A stretch of 33,430 nt of DNA from the NCBI GenBank assembly GCA_029260055.1, contig JAJDDX010000123.1:1-33430 (forward strand), given 5' to 3'. A model generated the notes under the pieces. The model made no database searches. It saw only the letters and a list, made by a program, of their open reading frames with translations, and was not told the origin of the DNA. How positions within the stretch are numbered: the stretch's first letter is position 1; every line of letters starts with the position of its first letter. The position numbers and the translations under genes were made by a program. Shown here one piece after another: positions 14,632 to 23,682 of this stretch. The stretch comes from Phycisphaerae bacterium (GTDB lineage Bacteria; Planctomycetota; Phycisphaerae; UBA1845).

Positions 14632-16239
14632 ATGCAGAAGAACAGACGAAGACGACCCACCGGGACCACCCAGAACACCCTCGCCATCGCGCTTGCGCTG
14701 TTCGTGCAGGCCGGCTGCAACTCGACAATGCCGTCGGCGCATCTCGGCAGCCATATCCGACTGCCGGTGCCGTCCGCACAACCCGAGGAGACGCACGCGT
14801 CGATGCCGGACAACGACGCCGGTGAACAAGCCGCTCCCGATGACGCCGCCGCCGCAGAAAGCGAACACTACGTCCTGACCGCTCACAATCTGATCGCCCT
14901 GACGTTCGACACGCATCCCGATATCCGATCGAGCTATCAGCGATTCAAGTCCGAAGAAGCGCGATACGACTTCTTCTACGCCTCACGAGACTCGCTCACG
15001 CCCCGCCTGAGCGTAACGAACAACTTCAGCGAATCACGCGCCGACGAGACCGTCACACGGGACCGCAGCCACATCACCGAGCTGTCGCTGGAAAAACGCT
15101 TCTTCGACACGACCGAAATGAACGTCGGCGTCGGCTGGCGATCCGATGCGACCGATCAAGCCATCGGCGACAACCCATACATATCGGCGGACCTGCGATA
15201 CCCGCTCTGGGCCTCCCGCGAACGCCTCGAACGTACCAGTGAGGAGATCTTCCGCAGAAACGAACTCAATGACGCCCAACTCGATTACATCCAGAAGGTC
15301 CGACGGCAGATATCCTCGGCCCAGTTTCAACACCACGAACTCTCGCAGGTCGGACGGACCGCCGACCACAATCGCGCCTGGCTCTCCGACCTCGAGGCCC
15401 TGGCTCGACGGATGGACGAGGCCGCCAACCGCGACTTGGCGGAAGACCGCAAGCGCATCGAGGCCGAGATCACACGCATCGCGGCCGACGTGGGCGTGGC
15501 GGAAGGGTGGTACGATGTCCAGACCGCTCATCTCAAGCTCGAAACAGGCCTACCGTTCGAGGTGACGATCGAGCTTCGCGACGAGCACTTCAACCCGTTC
15601 AAAGGAGCCACGCTCGAGCAACTGCTGGAGGCCAGCACGAAGACGGACCCGGAGATCGCTACCCTGCGCAACGCCATGCAAAATGCCCAGACCCAATACG
15701 AATTGGCAAAGCGGGGCCGGTGGGACATCGCACTGCTGATGAACGGATCATCGAGCTTTGAGGGAAGAGGCGAGGACGAAGGGGTATCCGACTGGGCGGC
15801 ATCCGTCGGGATCGACGTGAGCGTCGTGGACTCGCGTGTCACCGACAGCCTCATGCGACAGGCACAGGCCAACATCGCCCGCTTCAAGTTCGCCATCGAC
15901 GAGCGGAAGAACGGCATCTACGTCGACACGCTCGAACCACTCATTCGCCTGGAGACGATCGGGGCAAGCCGCGACGAGTTGGTGGGTAACCTACCCCGCT
16001 ACGAACGTGACTATCAGCAGGGTGTCGAGGAATTCCTAGCCGGTGCGTTGAACGTGGACGACTTGCTCAAACGGCGTGAGGACCTGTTCGACCGACAGGA
16101 GAACATCTCACAGCAGACATTCCTGCTCCGCGCGAACGTCACCCAGTTGTGCCGCGCCACGGGTAAGTTCTTCGAGTTGCTCGACGGGCGCAACGGGCCG
16201 GCCTCCGCAACGGGAACCGGCTCACAACCCGCCGAATAG
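14632..16239 (+). CDS. TolC-like outer membrane efflux lipoprotein
   Basis: A 535-residue protein of the outer membrane efflux (TolC/OEP) type. It begins with a basic lipoprotein signal ending in FVQAGC, so it is probably lipid-anchored. A low-complexity acidic linker (about 45-75) follows. Then come the long helices and strands of the family: ALTFDTHPDIRSSYQRFKSE near the start of the fold, amphipathic helices about 190-290 (VRRQISSAQFQHHELSQ, RRMDEAANRDLAEDRKRIEA), a second repeat beginning ATLEQLLEASTKTDPEIATL, and a final helix pair to about 510. TolC proteins form the outer membrane exit of tripartite exporters. No inner membrane pump or adaptor is adjacent, so the partner is unknown. 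The Shine-Dalgarno is weak. It converges on the FG-GAP gene with only 4 bp between the stops. Confidence 0.75.
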   Translation: MQKNRRRRPTGTTQNTLAIALALFVQAGCNSTMPSAHLGSHIRLPVPSAQPEETHASMPDNDAGEQAAPDDAAAAESEHYVLTAHNLIALTFDTHPDIRSSYQRFKSEEARYDFFYASRDSLTPRLSVTNNFSESRADETVTRDRSHITELSLEKRFFDTTEMNVGVGWRSDATDQAIGDNPYISADLRYPLWASRERLERTSEEIFRRNELNDAQLDYIQKVRRQISSAQFQHHELSQVGRTADHNRAWLSDLEALARRMDEAANRDLAEDRKRIEAEITRIAADVGVAEGWYDVQTAHLKLETGLPFEVTIELRDEHFNPFKGATLEQLLEASTKTDPEIATLRNAMQNAQTQYELAKRGRWDIALLMNGSSSFEGRGEDEGVSDWAASVGIDVSVVDSRVTDSLMRQAQANIARFKFAIDERKNGIYVDTLEPLIRLETIGASRDELVGNLPRYERDYQQGVEEFLAGALNVDDLLKRREDLFDRQENISQQTFLLRANVTQLCRATGKFFELLDGRNGPASATGTGSQPAE

Positions 16240-16243
16240 ACGA

Positions 16244-17758
16244 TCAGTTGTTGTTGCGGAACCAGACGAGCGCGTCGTTGGTGATGCCGCTCAAACCGCT
16301 ACGATCCAACGTCGCGATGAAGTCGTTCGATCCATCCCCATCAAGATCGACCACCTGCACCGAGTTGATGAACGTCGTGCCCGCCACCTCAGCCGGCGTG
16401 ACGTTCGGATCGGTCGTGGCAGGATCGGTATTGGGGTCAGCCGGGGAATCGTCGATCACGAGCATCTCCACCCACTGATCGAACAAGCTCGGCGCCGTTA
16501 CCGAGTCGAACCACGCGATGCCGCCTTCCGCGGTGGCCACGAGTTCGAGCTGCCCGTCGCCGTTCAAATCGCCCAGCGCGATGGCTTCCGGCGTCCGATC
16601 GGTGAACTCCGCCAGGGTGTAGACCTGCCACGGAATGCTTCGCACCGGAGCCGTAGTCGGACCGGCTGGGCCCTTGAGCCACTGCACCAACGCGCCGGCC
16701 GTCGAGCGGACGACCACGTCGAGAATGCCGTCATTGTCGATGTCGCCGAGTTCCACCACGTCCGCCCCAGTCGCGATTTGTCCCACGGTCCCGACCTGCC
16801 ACTCACCCGTCGTGAAGTGAAAGTCGTCGGCCGCATCAATGGCCGGATTGCGGAACCAGCGAATGTTCATGCTCGGAGCGTCCGGGAAGGTCGCCACGAT
16901 GTCCATGTCGCCGTCGCGATCGATGTCACCCAACTTCACCGATTTGACGGTGTTCTTCGGGAAGTCGTTCTTGAGGACAGCAGCCCGCCAGGTCTTGTCA
17001 CGGACAGCCGCCGGACCCTGGTTCTCGAAAATGATCACATCAGCCGCCGTACCGCCGCACGCAATGTTCGAGGCCAGCACGATGTCCGGAGCCCCGTCGA
17101 GGTTGATGTCACCGATCGCCATACTCGTGTAGCCGGCCACCTCAGGCGTGCTCGGCACGGTCTCCGGCGCAGGCAGACGCGAGGTCTCGACGATGAGTTC
17201 CTCCCACGCCAAAGCCTGGTTTGCCGTTGTCGCATCGCCCGGACCCATGTAGAGCAGCACGAGGCCGCTCAGCGTGCCCTCATCCGGCACTTCGCTGTCG
17301 AGACAGCCAGCCTCTGCAAGAAGACTCATCTTGATCAACACCGCAATGTCGACGTTGCCGTCCTGGTCGAAGTCCGCCACGTCCAACGCGGCCACCGACA
17401 CCGCGGGGATGTTCCCCGCCAGCGTAACCGTCTCGAAGCTCACGTCCCCGTCAGCCGTGCGACGTTGCAGATGGATCTGCACCGGCTGCGACTGGTTCCA
17501 CGCGGAGACGAGGTCGAGCATGCCGTCACCGTTCAGATCGGCGGTCGTCACGAATTGCGGACCGGCCGAGTCCTCACTGCGCGGATCGATCTGGATCGGC
17601 GTGAAGAAGCTCAGCGACCGCCCCGAGGCGAGAAAGTCGTCGGGGTCAGCCGTGATCGTGTAGCGACCGCGACAGCCCGCGACCGACGAGACCGAGACGA
17701 GTGCCACGACCAGCGCGACTGCCACCAACCCGATTGTATATCGTTGCCAACCGTTCAT
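16244..17758 (-). CDS. FG-GAP/VCBS repeat lipoprotein
   Basis: A roughly 504-residue exported protein. A lipoprotein signal runs from NGWQRYTIG to the lipobox SSVAGC at about residues 25-30. It is followed by at least six FG-GAP/VCBS calcium loops: ADLNGDGMLDLV, ADFDQDGNVDIAV, GDINLDGAPDIVL, GDIDRDGDMDIVA, GDIDNDGILDVVV, GDLNGDGQLELVA, and a last VDLDGDGSNDFIA. This is enough for a seven-bladed beta-propeller at the cell surface or in the periplasm. An Asp/Thr/Pro linker (DPNTDPATTDPNVT) precedes the last blade. The ligand is unknown. ATG 17758 has GGGGA about 8 nt upstream; ATG 17773 in the same frame is the alternative. It lies downstream of the thioredoxin-NHL gene on the same strand (168 bp gap, containing palindrome CGGACAAGTCCG at 17874-17885). 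Confidence 0.85.
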   Translation of the reverse strand: MNGWQRYTIGLVAVALVVALVSVSSVAGCRGRYTITADPDDFLASGRSLSFFTPIQIDPRSEDSAGPQFVTTADLNGDGMLDLVSAWNQSQPVQIHLQRRTADGDVSFETVTLAGNIPAVSVAALDVADFDQDGNVDIAVLIKMSLLAEAGCLDSEVPDEGTLSGLVLLYMGPGDATTANQALAWEELIVETSRLPAPETVPSTPEVAGYTSMAIGDINLDGAPDIVLASNIACGGTAADVIIFENQGPAAVRDKTWRAAVLKNDFPKNTVKSVKLGDIDRDGDMDIVATFPDAPSMNIRWFRNPAIDAADDFHFTTGEWQVGTVGQIATGADVVELGDIDNDGILDVVVRSTAGALVQWLKGPAGPTTAPVRSIPWQVYTLAEFTDRTPEAIALGDLNGDGQLELVATAEGGIAWFDSVTAPSLFDQWVEMLVIDDSPADPNTDPATTDPNVTPAEVAGTTFINSVQVVDLDGDGSNDFIATLDRSGLSGITNDALVWFRNNN

Positions 17759-17926
17759 AGAGACGATCCCCATAGCGATAAGAGCACGCGAAAGGCGCGC
17801 ACCAGGATTCCGCTCTTGGTTATCGGTTCCCTGGGGTGGTCGCTTTGGAAGTGAGCAAGGCTGGCTGGCTCACCGGACAAGTCCGATAACGGTGCGTTGC
17901 AGGGTGTTGGGGCCGGGTACGAGGGC

Positions 17927-19831
17927 TCAGCCAGCGCCCGGATCGTCGGCGCTGTCCGGCGAGATCAGCGTGGCTTCGGTCTCCGTGCCGTCGCCATCGA
18001 CGGCGACGGCCCACGACAGCCGCACCGGCACGCACATCCCGCCGCCGGCTTCGGTGCAATAGGCCAGACTCGCAGTCACGCGCCAAGGCGCCCCGAACAC
18101 CACCGTCTCGGCTGGGATGCGCACCGACAGCGGCAACTTACCCGACTTACCCGTCTCCTGAAGCAGCGTCATGCCGTCGGCCTCGACATGCACCGACCAC
18201 GGCGCATCGGCGCTTAGGTGAGCGCCGGCCGGCAGCTTGATGTCGAGCGTCAGATCGATGTCACAACCGGAGGCGATCGACACGGGATCAACCCGGATCG
18301 CGTCACCGATCGAATCAGAGCCGTCACCCGGCGCCGTCAACCCCTCGAAGCTCAGTTCAAGCCAGTCGTGTGTCAGGAGGTTGATACCCACGATGCGATG
18401 GTTGTTGGTGTCCGCGACGAACACCGTATCGCCCGCCACGCTCAACCCACCGGGCTCGAAGAACTGGACCTGCCCGCCCGGCGTGGACGCGCCGGCCTCG
18501 CCCGTGCCGTAGAGCGTGCGTACCGATCGGCCAGCCGGGTCGACCATCTTGATCTTGTGGTTGTACGTATCCGCCACCAGCAGCGCGACCTTCCAAGCGT
18601 CGATGCCCAGCGGATGCTGCAGCTTGGCCTTGGGATGTTCGCCGTCCACGTCCCCGAAACTGAACAACCCCTCGCCGATGACGGTAAAGACTCGCTCGGC
18701 GCCCATGTCGATGCCGCGCACCGCGCTGACCTCGCTGTCGGCCACGTAGAGGTTTCCGCCCATCGAGCAGATACCCGAGGTTTGAGCCAAAGCGGCCGTC
18801 TCGGTCGGCCCATCGACGAGGTTCTCACGCCCGGTACCGGCGAACGCGCGACCGAACCCCACCGGCAAATCGACTCGCCAAATCTGATGCACACCGGCCA
18901 TCGCCACGTAGAGCGTCGCGCCTTCAATGCACAAGTCCCATGGTGAGTTGAGCCCCTGTTGCGTGCCCATCGCCCCACCGGCGCGATCGTTGGACATCTC
19001 GCCCGTGCCGACCACCGTGCTCGTCTCGAACGTACTCAGGTTGATGCTTCGAATCAGGTGGTTGTCGGTATCAGCAACGTAGAGATTCCCCTGACCGGCC
19101 GCCAATCCCTGTGGATGGTTGAACGTAGCTTCATCGGCCGGGCCGTCGTCGCGCCCGATGCGACCCGTCCCGACGACCTGCACGACCTGACATCGCCCCG
19201 CCTCGTCAGGCGGCTCGGCGATGACGATCCGATTGTGGTTCGCGTCGGCGACGTACAGACGTTTCGTCTCGGGATCAGCCAACACCTTGCCCGGAAACGC
19301 GAGGCCCGTCGTCGCGGGCACGTTCGACTCTCTAGGCAGTGTCAGCGGGCCGTCAGCCAGTTCGCCTTCCGCCCTGCCCTGCGCGAGCGTCTGCTCGATG
19401 GCCGTGTCGATGTCCTCACGGTGCCCCTCGCCGCCGACCGCACAGACGACGAAGCCCTGCGCATTGACGACCACCTGCGTCGGCCAGGATCGCACCGAGT
19501 ACGCTCGCCAGAGCTTCATCTCGTCGTCAATGACCACCGGGTGGTGGATCTCATAGCGCAGGACAGCCGCCCGAATTGTGTCGCGCGATGCCTCGTTGGT
19601 GAACTTCGCGCTGTGCACGCCGATGAAGGTTACCGGCTCGTCCTTGTACTTGTTTTCGAGATAGACCAGGTCCGGCAGGATGTGCATGCAGTTCATGCAG
19701 CAATAGGTCCAGAAGTCGAGCACGACCACTTGACCCGCAAGCTCGCCGCCAAAACTCAGCGGGCGATCCGTGTTGAGCCATCCAAGCCCGGCGCTCAATT
19801 CCGGGGCGCGTACCAAATCAACCATCATCAT
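17927..19831 (-). CDS. Thioredoxin-NHL repeat protein (NHLRC2-like)
   Basis: A 634-residue protein with three parts. A thioredoxin-like domain (about 1-160) carries FWTYCCMNCMH, with active Cys45-Met-Asn-Cys48 and an extra Cys44, plus SWPTQVVV with the cis-Pro. This WTYCCxNC form is typical of the NHLRC2 family. A six-bladed NHL propeller (about 170-500) has repeats such as LYVADANHNRIVIAEP, LYVADTDNHLIRSINL, and VFVADTNNHRIVGINL. The C-terminal domain (about 520-620) resembles a DsbD-like or FixH-type beta-sandwich (SADAPWSVHVEADGM) and has a Cys pair in the YCTEAGGGMCVPV region. No signal peptide is seen, so it is probably cytosolic unless the start is wrong. Three tandem ATGs (19831, 19828, 19825) follow CGAGG; the third has the best spacing. 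Its function in bacteria is unclear; a thiol redox role is likely. It follows the metzincin-like gene by 69 bp. Confidence 0.88.
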   Translation of the reverse strand: MMMVDLVRAPELSAGLGWLNTDRPLSFGGELAGQVVVLDFWTYCCMNCMHILPDLVYLENKYKDEPVTFIGVHSAKFTNEASRDTIRAAVLRYEIHHPVVIDDEMKLWRAYSVRSWPTQVVVNAQGFVVCAVGGEGHREDIDTAIEQTLAQGRAEGELADGPLTLPRESNVPATTGLAFPGKVLADPETKRLYVADANHNRIVIAEPPDEAGRCQVVQVVGTGRIGRDDGPADEATFNHPQGLAAGQGNLYVADTDNHLIRSINLSTFETSTVVGTGEMSNDRAGGAMGTQQGLNSPWDLCIEGATLYVAMAGVHQIWRVDLPVGFGRAFAGTGRENLVDGPTETAALAQTSGICSMGGNLYVADSEVSAVRGIDMGAERVFTVIGEGLFSFGDVDGEHPKAKLQHPLGIDAWKVALLVADTYNHKIKMVDPAGRSVRTLYGTGEAGASTPGGQVQFFEPGGLSVAGDTVFVADTNNHRIVGINLLTHDWLELSFEGLTAPGDGSDSIGDAIRVDPVSIASGCDIDLTLDIKLPAGAHLSADAPWSVHVEADGMTLLQETGKSGKLPLSVRIPAETVVFGAPWRVTASLAYCTEAGGGMCVPVRLSWAVAVDGDGTETEATLISPDSADDPGAG

Positions 19832-19900
19832 CCTCGAAAGTGGAAGCGTCGCCTCGCCGCGGGTACCCCCATCGATCCCCGCGAACTCCTATGCCATGTA

Positions 19901-21235
19901 CTATCGCTGGGAGACCGTCTCGGCAAGCAGGCGCGGTGCGTTCTGGAAACCGAGCGGAAAAACGCTGTCGGAAAGCGGAGCCACCTTGAATTCCTGATCA
20001 CCCAACAGAACGATAGCCGGTGAAGCTTCATCCATCAGCGCCGTCGCGTCGGTCACGTGGTGCAGACCAAGCAGGTGCCCCGCCTCGTGAGCGGTCACAT
20101 TGCCAATCGCCACGCCGAGCGACTCAGCCGTCGGCGGAAACCCGAACACCAGCGGCTTGAACGACTCCGTAAAGACGATGCCGTTGTCGCACGTGTCTTC
20201 GTTGAAGATGTCGACGCTCTCCGAAGCGCCGAACACCCGGCCGCTGAACGAGCCGAGCAGAAGCGTCGTCGCACAGTCCGGCGGTAAGGCCATCTCGTCC
20301 GACGTAATCACGTCCACGCCGAAGCCGTCGAAAGCGTGAACCACGCGGTCGATGATCGCCTGCTTGATGATCGCCGTATCGTCCGCGTAGCGGTCCGCGA
20401 TCGCCCCGCCGTCGAACGGCTCGACCGCACTCACGCCGAGGATCGAACGGTCCAGCGTACCGCCGTCGAAATCGAGAAAGACGGTCTGCGGCCGCGGCTC
20501 GAAACGAAGCAGCTCGCGCTCGATCTCGACGTGCAGGCGATAGGATCCGATCGTGATGATGTCGTCGGGATGCGTCACCGCGAGGAAGTAGGTCGGCGAG
20601 TCGTGCCGAATCTCCTGGTCCACCACCCGCACCCGGGACGAGCCGAGGGGCACGACACCCTCCATCGCCACGAAGACCTCGCCGATCTCGTCGTATACTG
20701 CCACAACGGGGCTTAGTGCAAAGTCGACGCGTTCGAAGTCGATCACGATGCCGTCCCCTGCCTCCAGGCCACCGAGTTCGAACACGTCGATGTCACCGGG
20801 CAGGTCGATGCGACCGTAGAACGCAAGTGTATCTTCACCGACTACGTCGAGGACGACCGCTTGTCCGAACGAATCGTTGGGTTCCAGATCGTTGCCCGAG
20901 CTGAAGGAGCCCGTCGCCGCCGTCGCGGAATCGCCGAAAGGATCGTCCAGGTCGGATACGCCGTCGTGATCGCTATCGGTCACGAGAGGCGAGGTGCCGT
21001 CGGACAGCTCGACACCGTCGGTGACCCCATCGCCGTCCGTATCCCGATCGTCGGGATCGGTGCCGATGGACCGCTCGAACACATCGGTCAGCCCGTCAGC
21101 GTCCCGGTCTGCCTCAACGCCCATCGCATTGAACGTGGCAGGACCGCATCCACTGACCAGCACAGCCAACTGCACAGCAGCCAAGGCCAACCCGCGAAGG
21201 CTGATCACTATCCGCCGGGGAGGTCTAATCATCAT
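19901..21235 (-). CDS. Metzincin-like metalloprotease lipoprotein with TSP3-like repeats
   Basis: A roughly 444-residue exported protein. A lipoprotein signal (IRPPRRIVISLRGL, hydrophobic core, LVSGC) precedes calcium-binding thrombospondin type 3-like repeats (DRDADGLTDVFE, DRDTDGDGVTDGVE, DSDHDGVSDLDD). A beta-sandwich resembling bacterial pre-peptidase C-terminal domains follows (LEPNDSFGQAV ... GRIDLPGDIDVFEL ... SYRLHVEIE). The C-terminal third carries AHEAGHLLGLHH, the full HExxHxxGxxH zinc site, and a Met-turn candidate TALMDEAS eight residues later, which together indicate a metzincin peptidase. Substrates are unknown. The start overlaps the stop of the zinc-ribbon gene (GATGATGATTAG); ATG 21235 and ATG 21232 are both possible. 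Confidence 0.83.
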   Translation of the reverse strand: MMIRPPRRIVISLRGLALAAVQLAVLVSGCGPATFNAMGVEADRDADGLTDVFERSIGTDPDDRDTDGDGVTDGVELSDGTSPLVTDSDHDGVSDLDDPFGDSATAATGSFSSGNDLEPNDSFGQAVVLDVVGEDTLAFYGRIDLPGDIDVFELGGLEAGDGIVIDFERVDFALSPVVAVYDEIGEVFVAMEGVVPLGSSRVRVVDQEIRHDSPTYFLAVTHPDDIITIGSYRLHVEIERELLRFEPRPQTVFLDFDGGTLDRSILGVSAVEPFDGGAIADRYADDTAIIKQAIIDRVVHAFDGFGVDVITSDEMALPPDCATTLLLGSFSGRVFGASESVDIFNEDTCDNGIVFTESFKPLVFGFPPTAESLGVAIGNVTAHEAGHLLGLHHVTDATALMDEASPAIVLLGDQEFKVAPLSDSVFPLGFQNAPRLLAETVSQR

Positions 21236-21686
21236 CCCTGCCACGCCGTGCGGGTGTCTGATCCAAATCGCCACTCATTCGGCCACCGCACTCCGGACAA
21301 ACGCCGGAGGTGTTGCCGGTCAGATTGTAGCCGCACGACAAGCATAGACCGCGTCGACGCCGGGAACGCCCGCGGATCGACGACGGAAGACGCAGCAGAC
21401 CGGGAACGACGAGTATCGCGAGCGAGGTCAGAGAGGCGAGTGCAATAACCTCACAAATGAGCCTCCCGATGCGCACCTGGAGGCCATAATAGGAAAAGAA
21501 GCGCTTCGGGTCGCTAGGCAAGGGCATGGGAACGATGACGCGCTCAGGCGGATTCCAGAGGAAGAAACGTCCGACGTCATGGCGATAAGTGGAGTCAAAC
21601 TGCGACGCCCACCACGGCGGGAACAAGGCAGCCAGTGCGATTAGAGAAAGGCCGAGACACAGAATACGACGTTGCGACTTGCTCAT
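21225..21686 (-). CDS. Small membrane protein with CPECG zinc ribbon
   Basis: A 153-residue protein with one membrane helix at about 8-28 (ILCLGLSLIALAALFPPWW), a periplasmic or loop segment, a second helix at about 85-108 (LICEVIALASLTSLAILVV), a very basic stretch (RGRSRRRRG), and a C-terminal zinc ribbon CLSCGYNLTGN...CPECG. The CxxCGYxLxG...CPECG tail is extremely common in planctomycete membrane proteins, but its role is not known. ATG 21686 is chosen because the recognisable protein starts there; the open frame upstream runs through an intergenic repeat. It is the first gene of a minus-strand cluster with the metzincin-like protein, whose start overlaps its stop. Confidence 0.75.
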   Translation of the reverse strand: MSKSQRRILCLGLSLIALAALFPPWWASQFDSTYRHDVGRFFLWNPPERVIVPMPLPSDPKRFFSYYGLQVRIGRLICEVIALASLTSLAILVVPGLLRLPSSIRGRSRRRRGLCLSCGYNLTGNTSGVCPECGGRMSGDLDQTPARRGRDDD

Positions 21687-21787
21687 ACCACCGTTCCCGA
21701 CTCGTTGCAGACAAAGGACTACGGCGTTTCCATTATGCCATCGCTTCGGCTTCGGACAATCCCGAAACGACCATGGGATGGAAACCC

Positions 21788-21864
21788 GGGTGGCATGGGC
21801 AAACTCGTTTCCCGTGCTTATCCCGGTTTCGACACGGGCAAGCTGCTGCTTGTCCATGCCACCC
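21788..21864 (-). repeat. Cloverleaf intergenic repeat, copy 1 (reverse orientation)
   Basis: Outer stem GGGTGGCAT / ATGCCACCC encloses two arms. Read in reverse these are an arm with AAGC-AGCA-GCTT and an arm with AAC-GA-GTTT, separated by a GTG...CAC middle arm. It is the reverse complement of the copy at 23683 with a few substitutions, some of which weaken the arms. It lies upstream of the zinc-ribbon gene. The following 283 bp up to the next gene hold no gene. Confidence 0.8.
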
Positions 21865-21922
21865 AGCATGTTCGGCTAGCGGCGCGTGTCAGGCGGAGTC
21901 CATCTTCTTATCAGGACGAAGG

Positions 21923-21937
21923 ACCCCGCTGCGGGGT
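21923..21937. repeat. Palindrome ACCCCGC-T-GCGGGGT
   Basis: A perfect 7-bp dyad around one base in the divergent region between the zinc-ribbon gene and the propeller lipoprotein gene. It could be a hairpin (ACCCC-GCTGC-GGGGT) or an operator. No T run follows on either strand. Confidence 0.3.
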
Positions 21938-22162
21938 TGGCCGGGCCGTCCCGTTCGGTTAGCCTGTTCGCACGTGCGACGCGTGACATTCGAACAAATC
22001 AGAGCCGCGTCGCCGTGGACACGACCCATGCTGGAGGAGCCCGGTCCGTGCCGCGTGGTATGGCAGGGGCGCCGCGTGAGTGCGCCGACGAATGCCCGTA
22101 CGTGAGGGCCAACTCGAGATGATCCGGAGGAAGCCCGGGTCAATAACATGGAGAAGAAATCG

Positions 22163-23554
22163 ATGTGGAAGGCAACTAATCTGCGATGTGGTGGTTTGTT
22201 CCTGGTTGCGGTCTTCGCGTTGGTCTTGACCGGATGCACCGCCGCCCCTCCCGCAGGAAACGGCAACGCTAACGATGGAAACACCAACGCCAACGAGGGC
22301 AACGAGAACGTCAACGTGAACGACAACGCCGACGAAGACGTGACCGCCAACGCCGGCGCGCATCAGAACGTCAGCGGCGCCGAAGTGGTCCAACTCGACG
22401 CTTCGGCAAGCAGCGGCGGCGGAGACGCCGGACTCAGTTTCTCGTGGATCCAGACCGAGGGCACCCCTGTGGCGCTAACCGGAGACAACACGGCCACGCC
22501 GAGCTTCACGGCCCCGAATTTGGACGAGACGCTCACCTTCGAGGTGACCGTCGATGGCGGCGGGGGCAATGTCGATGCCGACACCGTCGACGTGAATGTG
22601 ACGGCTCTGTCGGCAACCCTCTTCGTCGTCAACAACAATCAGCCGATGACCACTTACGACGACGCGACCGCGCTGGACGGTGAAATCGCCTTTACCACCC
22701 GCTTGAACCTCGGAAGCGCCACGTCCCTGTTCCAGCCTCGCTCGCTCGTGGTAACCCGCACCGGAAGGCTCCTCGTCAGCAGGCAAAACGGAGGAATCGT
22801 GGGATACGATTCCGCGCTGACCGCCACGGAGGACACGCCGGCCGACATCGTCACTGAGGGCGACAACTCGGGACTCGAAAGCCCCATCTCATTCGCGTAC
22901 GACGCGACGAACGACCGCCTCTACGTCGGCGACGCCAACGCCGACGGTGGCATCCTCGTCTTCGACGCCGTTTCCTCCTTCACGCTCGACGGTGATCGTG
23001 CCCCGGACCGCACTTTCGGACCTCCGGATCGCATACCGTTCAACACCGAGGCCATCACGATTTCCATGACCATCGACGCCATGGACCTCGATAGCGACGG
23101 GAACCTGTTTGTCAGCGATACGTCCGGCCTCAACGGAAACCAAAGCCGTATCCTCGTCTTTGTCGATCCCGGCACAGCCGACGGCGCCGCAGTGCCCGCC
23201 CAGGAGTTCACCAGCACGGCCTGGGACAACATCGAGGACCTGGTCGTAGACGCCAACGGTGCGCTCTACGTGGTCGCCAGCGGCGACGAGGTATGGATGT
23301 TCGCCGCTCCGACGACGCTCGAGGGAGACGTGTTGCCCGACACGACTCTCGTCGTTCAAGGTGATCGAGTCGATATCGAAGGGATCGTCGTGGGCTCCGA
23401 CGGCACGGGATACCTCGCGGACAGGGGCAACCACGCGATCTATTCGTACGACAACCTCGGCACCCTCTCCGGCACCCTCGTCCCGGACCGTACGCTGGAG
23501 GGATTCGGGACCCGCCTCAGCGGACCGCGACAGATGTTCCTCCTCGAGCAATAA
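22163..23554 (+). CDS. Lipoprotein with Asn-rich linker, PKD-like domain and NHL-type propeller
   Basis: A roughly 463-residue exported protein. The lipoprotein signal (LRCGGLFLVAVFALVLTGC) is followed by an Asn/Asp/Glu-rich linker (about 40 residues of NANDGNTNANEG type). Then comes a PKD/Ig-like beta-sandwich of about 95 residues (VVQLDASASSGGGDAGLSFS ... FEVTVDGGG), whose xLDASxS and LSFSW signatures fit PKD-type cell-surface domains. The remaining 300 residues form a propeller with NHL- or SBBP-like blades (LYVGDANADGGILVFD, LFVSDTSGLNGNQSRILVF, GYLADRGNHAIYSYD). ATG 22163 has GGAG 9 nt upstream; an in-frame ATG at 22148 has a GGAGG too far away (16 nt) but would extend the basic n-region to MEKKSMWK. 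Role unknown; probably a surface scaffold or binding protein. Confidence 0.82.
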   Translation: MWKATNLRCGGLFLVAVFALVLTGCTAAPPAGNGNANDGNTNANEGNENVNVNDNADEDVTANAGAHQNVSGAEVVQLDASASSGGGDAGLSFSWIQTEGTPVALTGDNTATPSFTAPNLDETLTFEVTVDGGGGNVDADTVDVNVTALSATLFVVNNNQPMTTYDDATALDGEIAFTTRLNLGSATSLFQPRSLVVTRTGRLLVSRQNGGIVGYDSALTATEDTPADIVTEGDNSGLESPISFAYDATNDRLYVGDANADGGILVFDAVSSFTLDGDRAPDRTFGPPDRIPFNTEAITISMTIDAMDLDSDGNLFVSDTSGLNGNQSRILVFVDPGTADGAAVPAQEFTSTAWDNIEDLVVDANGALYVVASGDEVWMFAAPTTLEGDVLPDTTLVVQGDRVDIEGIVVGSDGTGYLADRGNHAIYSYDNLGTLSGTLVPDRTLEGFGTRLSGPRQMFLLEQ

Positions 23555-23576
23555 ACACTTACCGCTATCCGACCGA

Positions 23577-23605
23577 CCCGGTGCCTGCAAGGCGCAGGCA
23601 CCGGG
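23577..23605. repeat. 12-bp perfect stem-loop 3' of the propeller gene
   Basis: CCCGGTGCCTGC, loop AAGGC, GCAGGCACCGGG. It lies 23 bp after the stop of the propeller gene. There is no T run, so an intrinsic terminator is unlikely by the standard rule. It shares the GGTGCC...GGCACC ends with the other hairpins in this window. Confidence 0.6.
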
Positions 23606-23656
23606 CCCGGCTACGGCGCAACGTTCGGGCAAGGCTGAACACTCCGGCGGGTGTGC

Positions 23657-23674
23657 CACTGCTCTTGAGCAGTG
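23657..23674. repeat. Hairpin CACTGCTC-TT-GAGCAGTG
   Basis: An 8-bp perfect stem preceded by GTGC. It is nearly identical to the hairpins at 28936 and 29140, so it is a dispersed repeat. It sits 8 bp before the cloverleaf repeat copy 2. Confidence 0.7.
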
Positions 23675-23682
23675 CTCTTGTC

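Noticed and set aside
16076-17854. Plus-strand open frame of 592 codons
   Set aside because: It is fully antisense to the FG-GAP lipoprotein and the end of the TolC-like gene. It is very Arg/His-rich with no recognisable domain.
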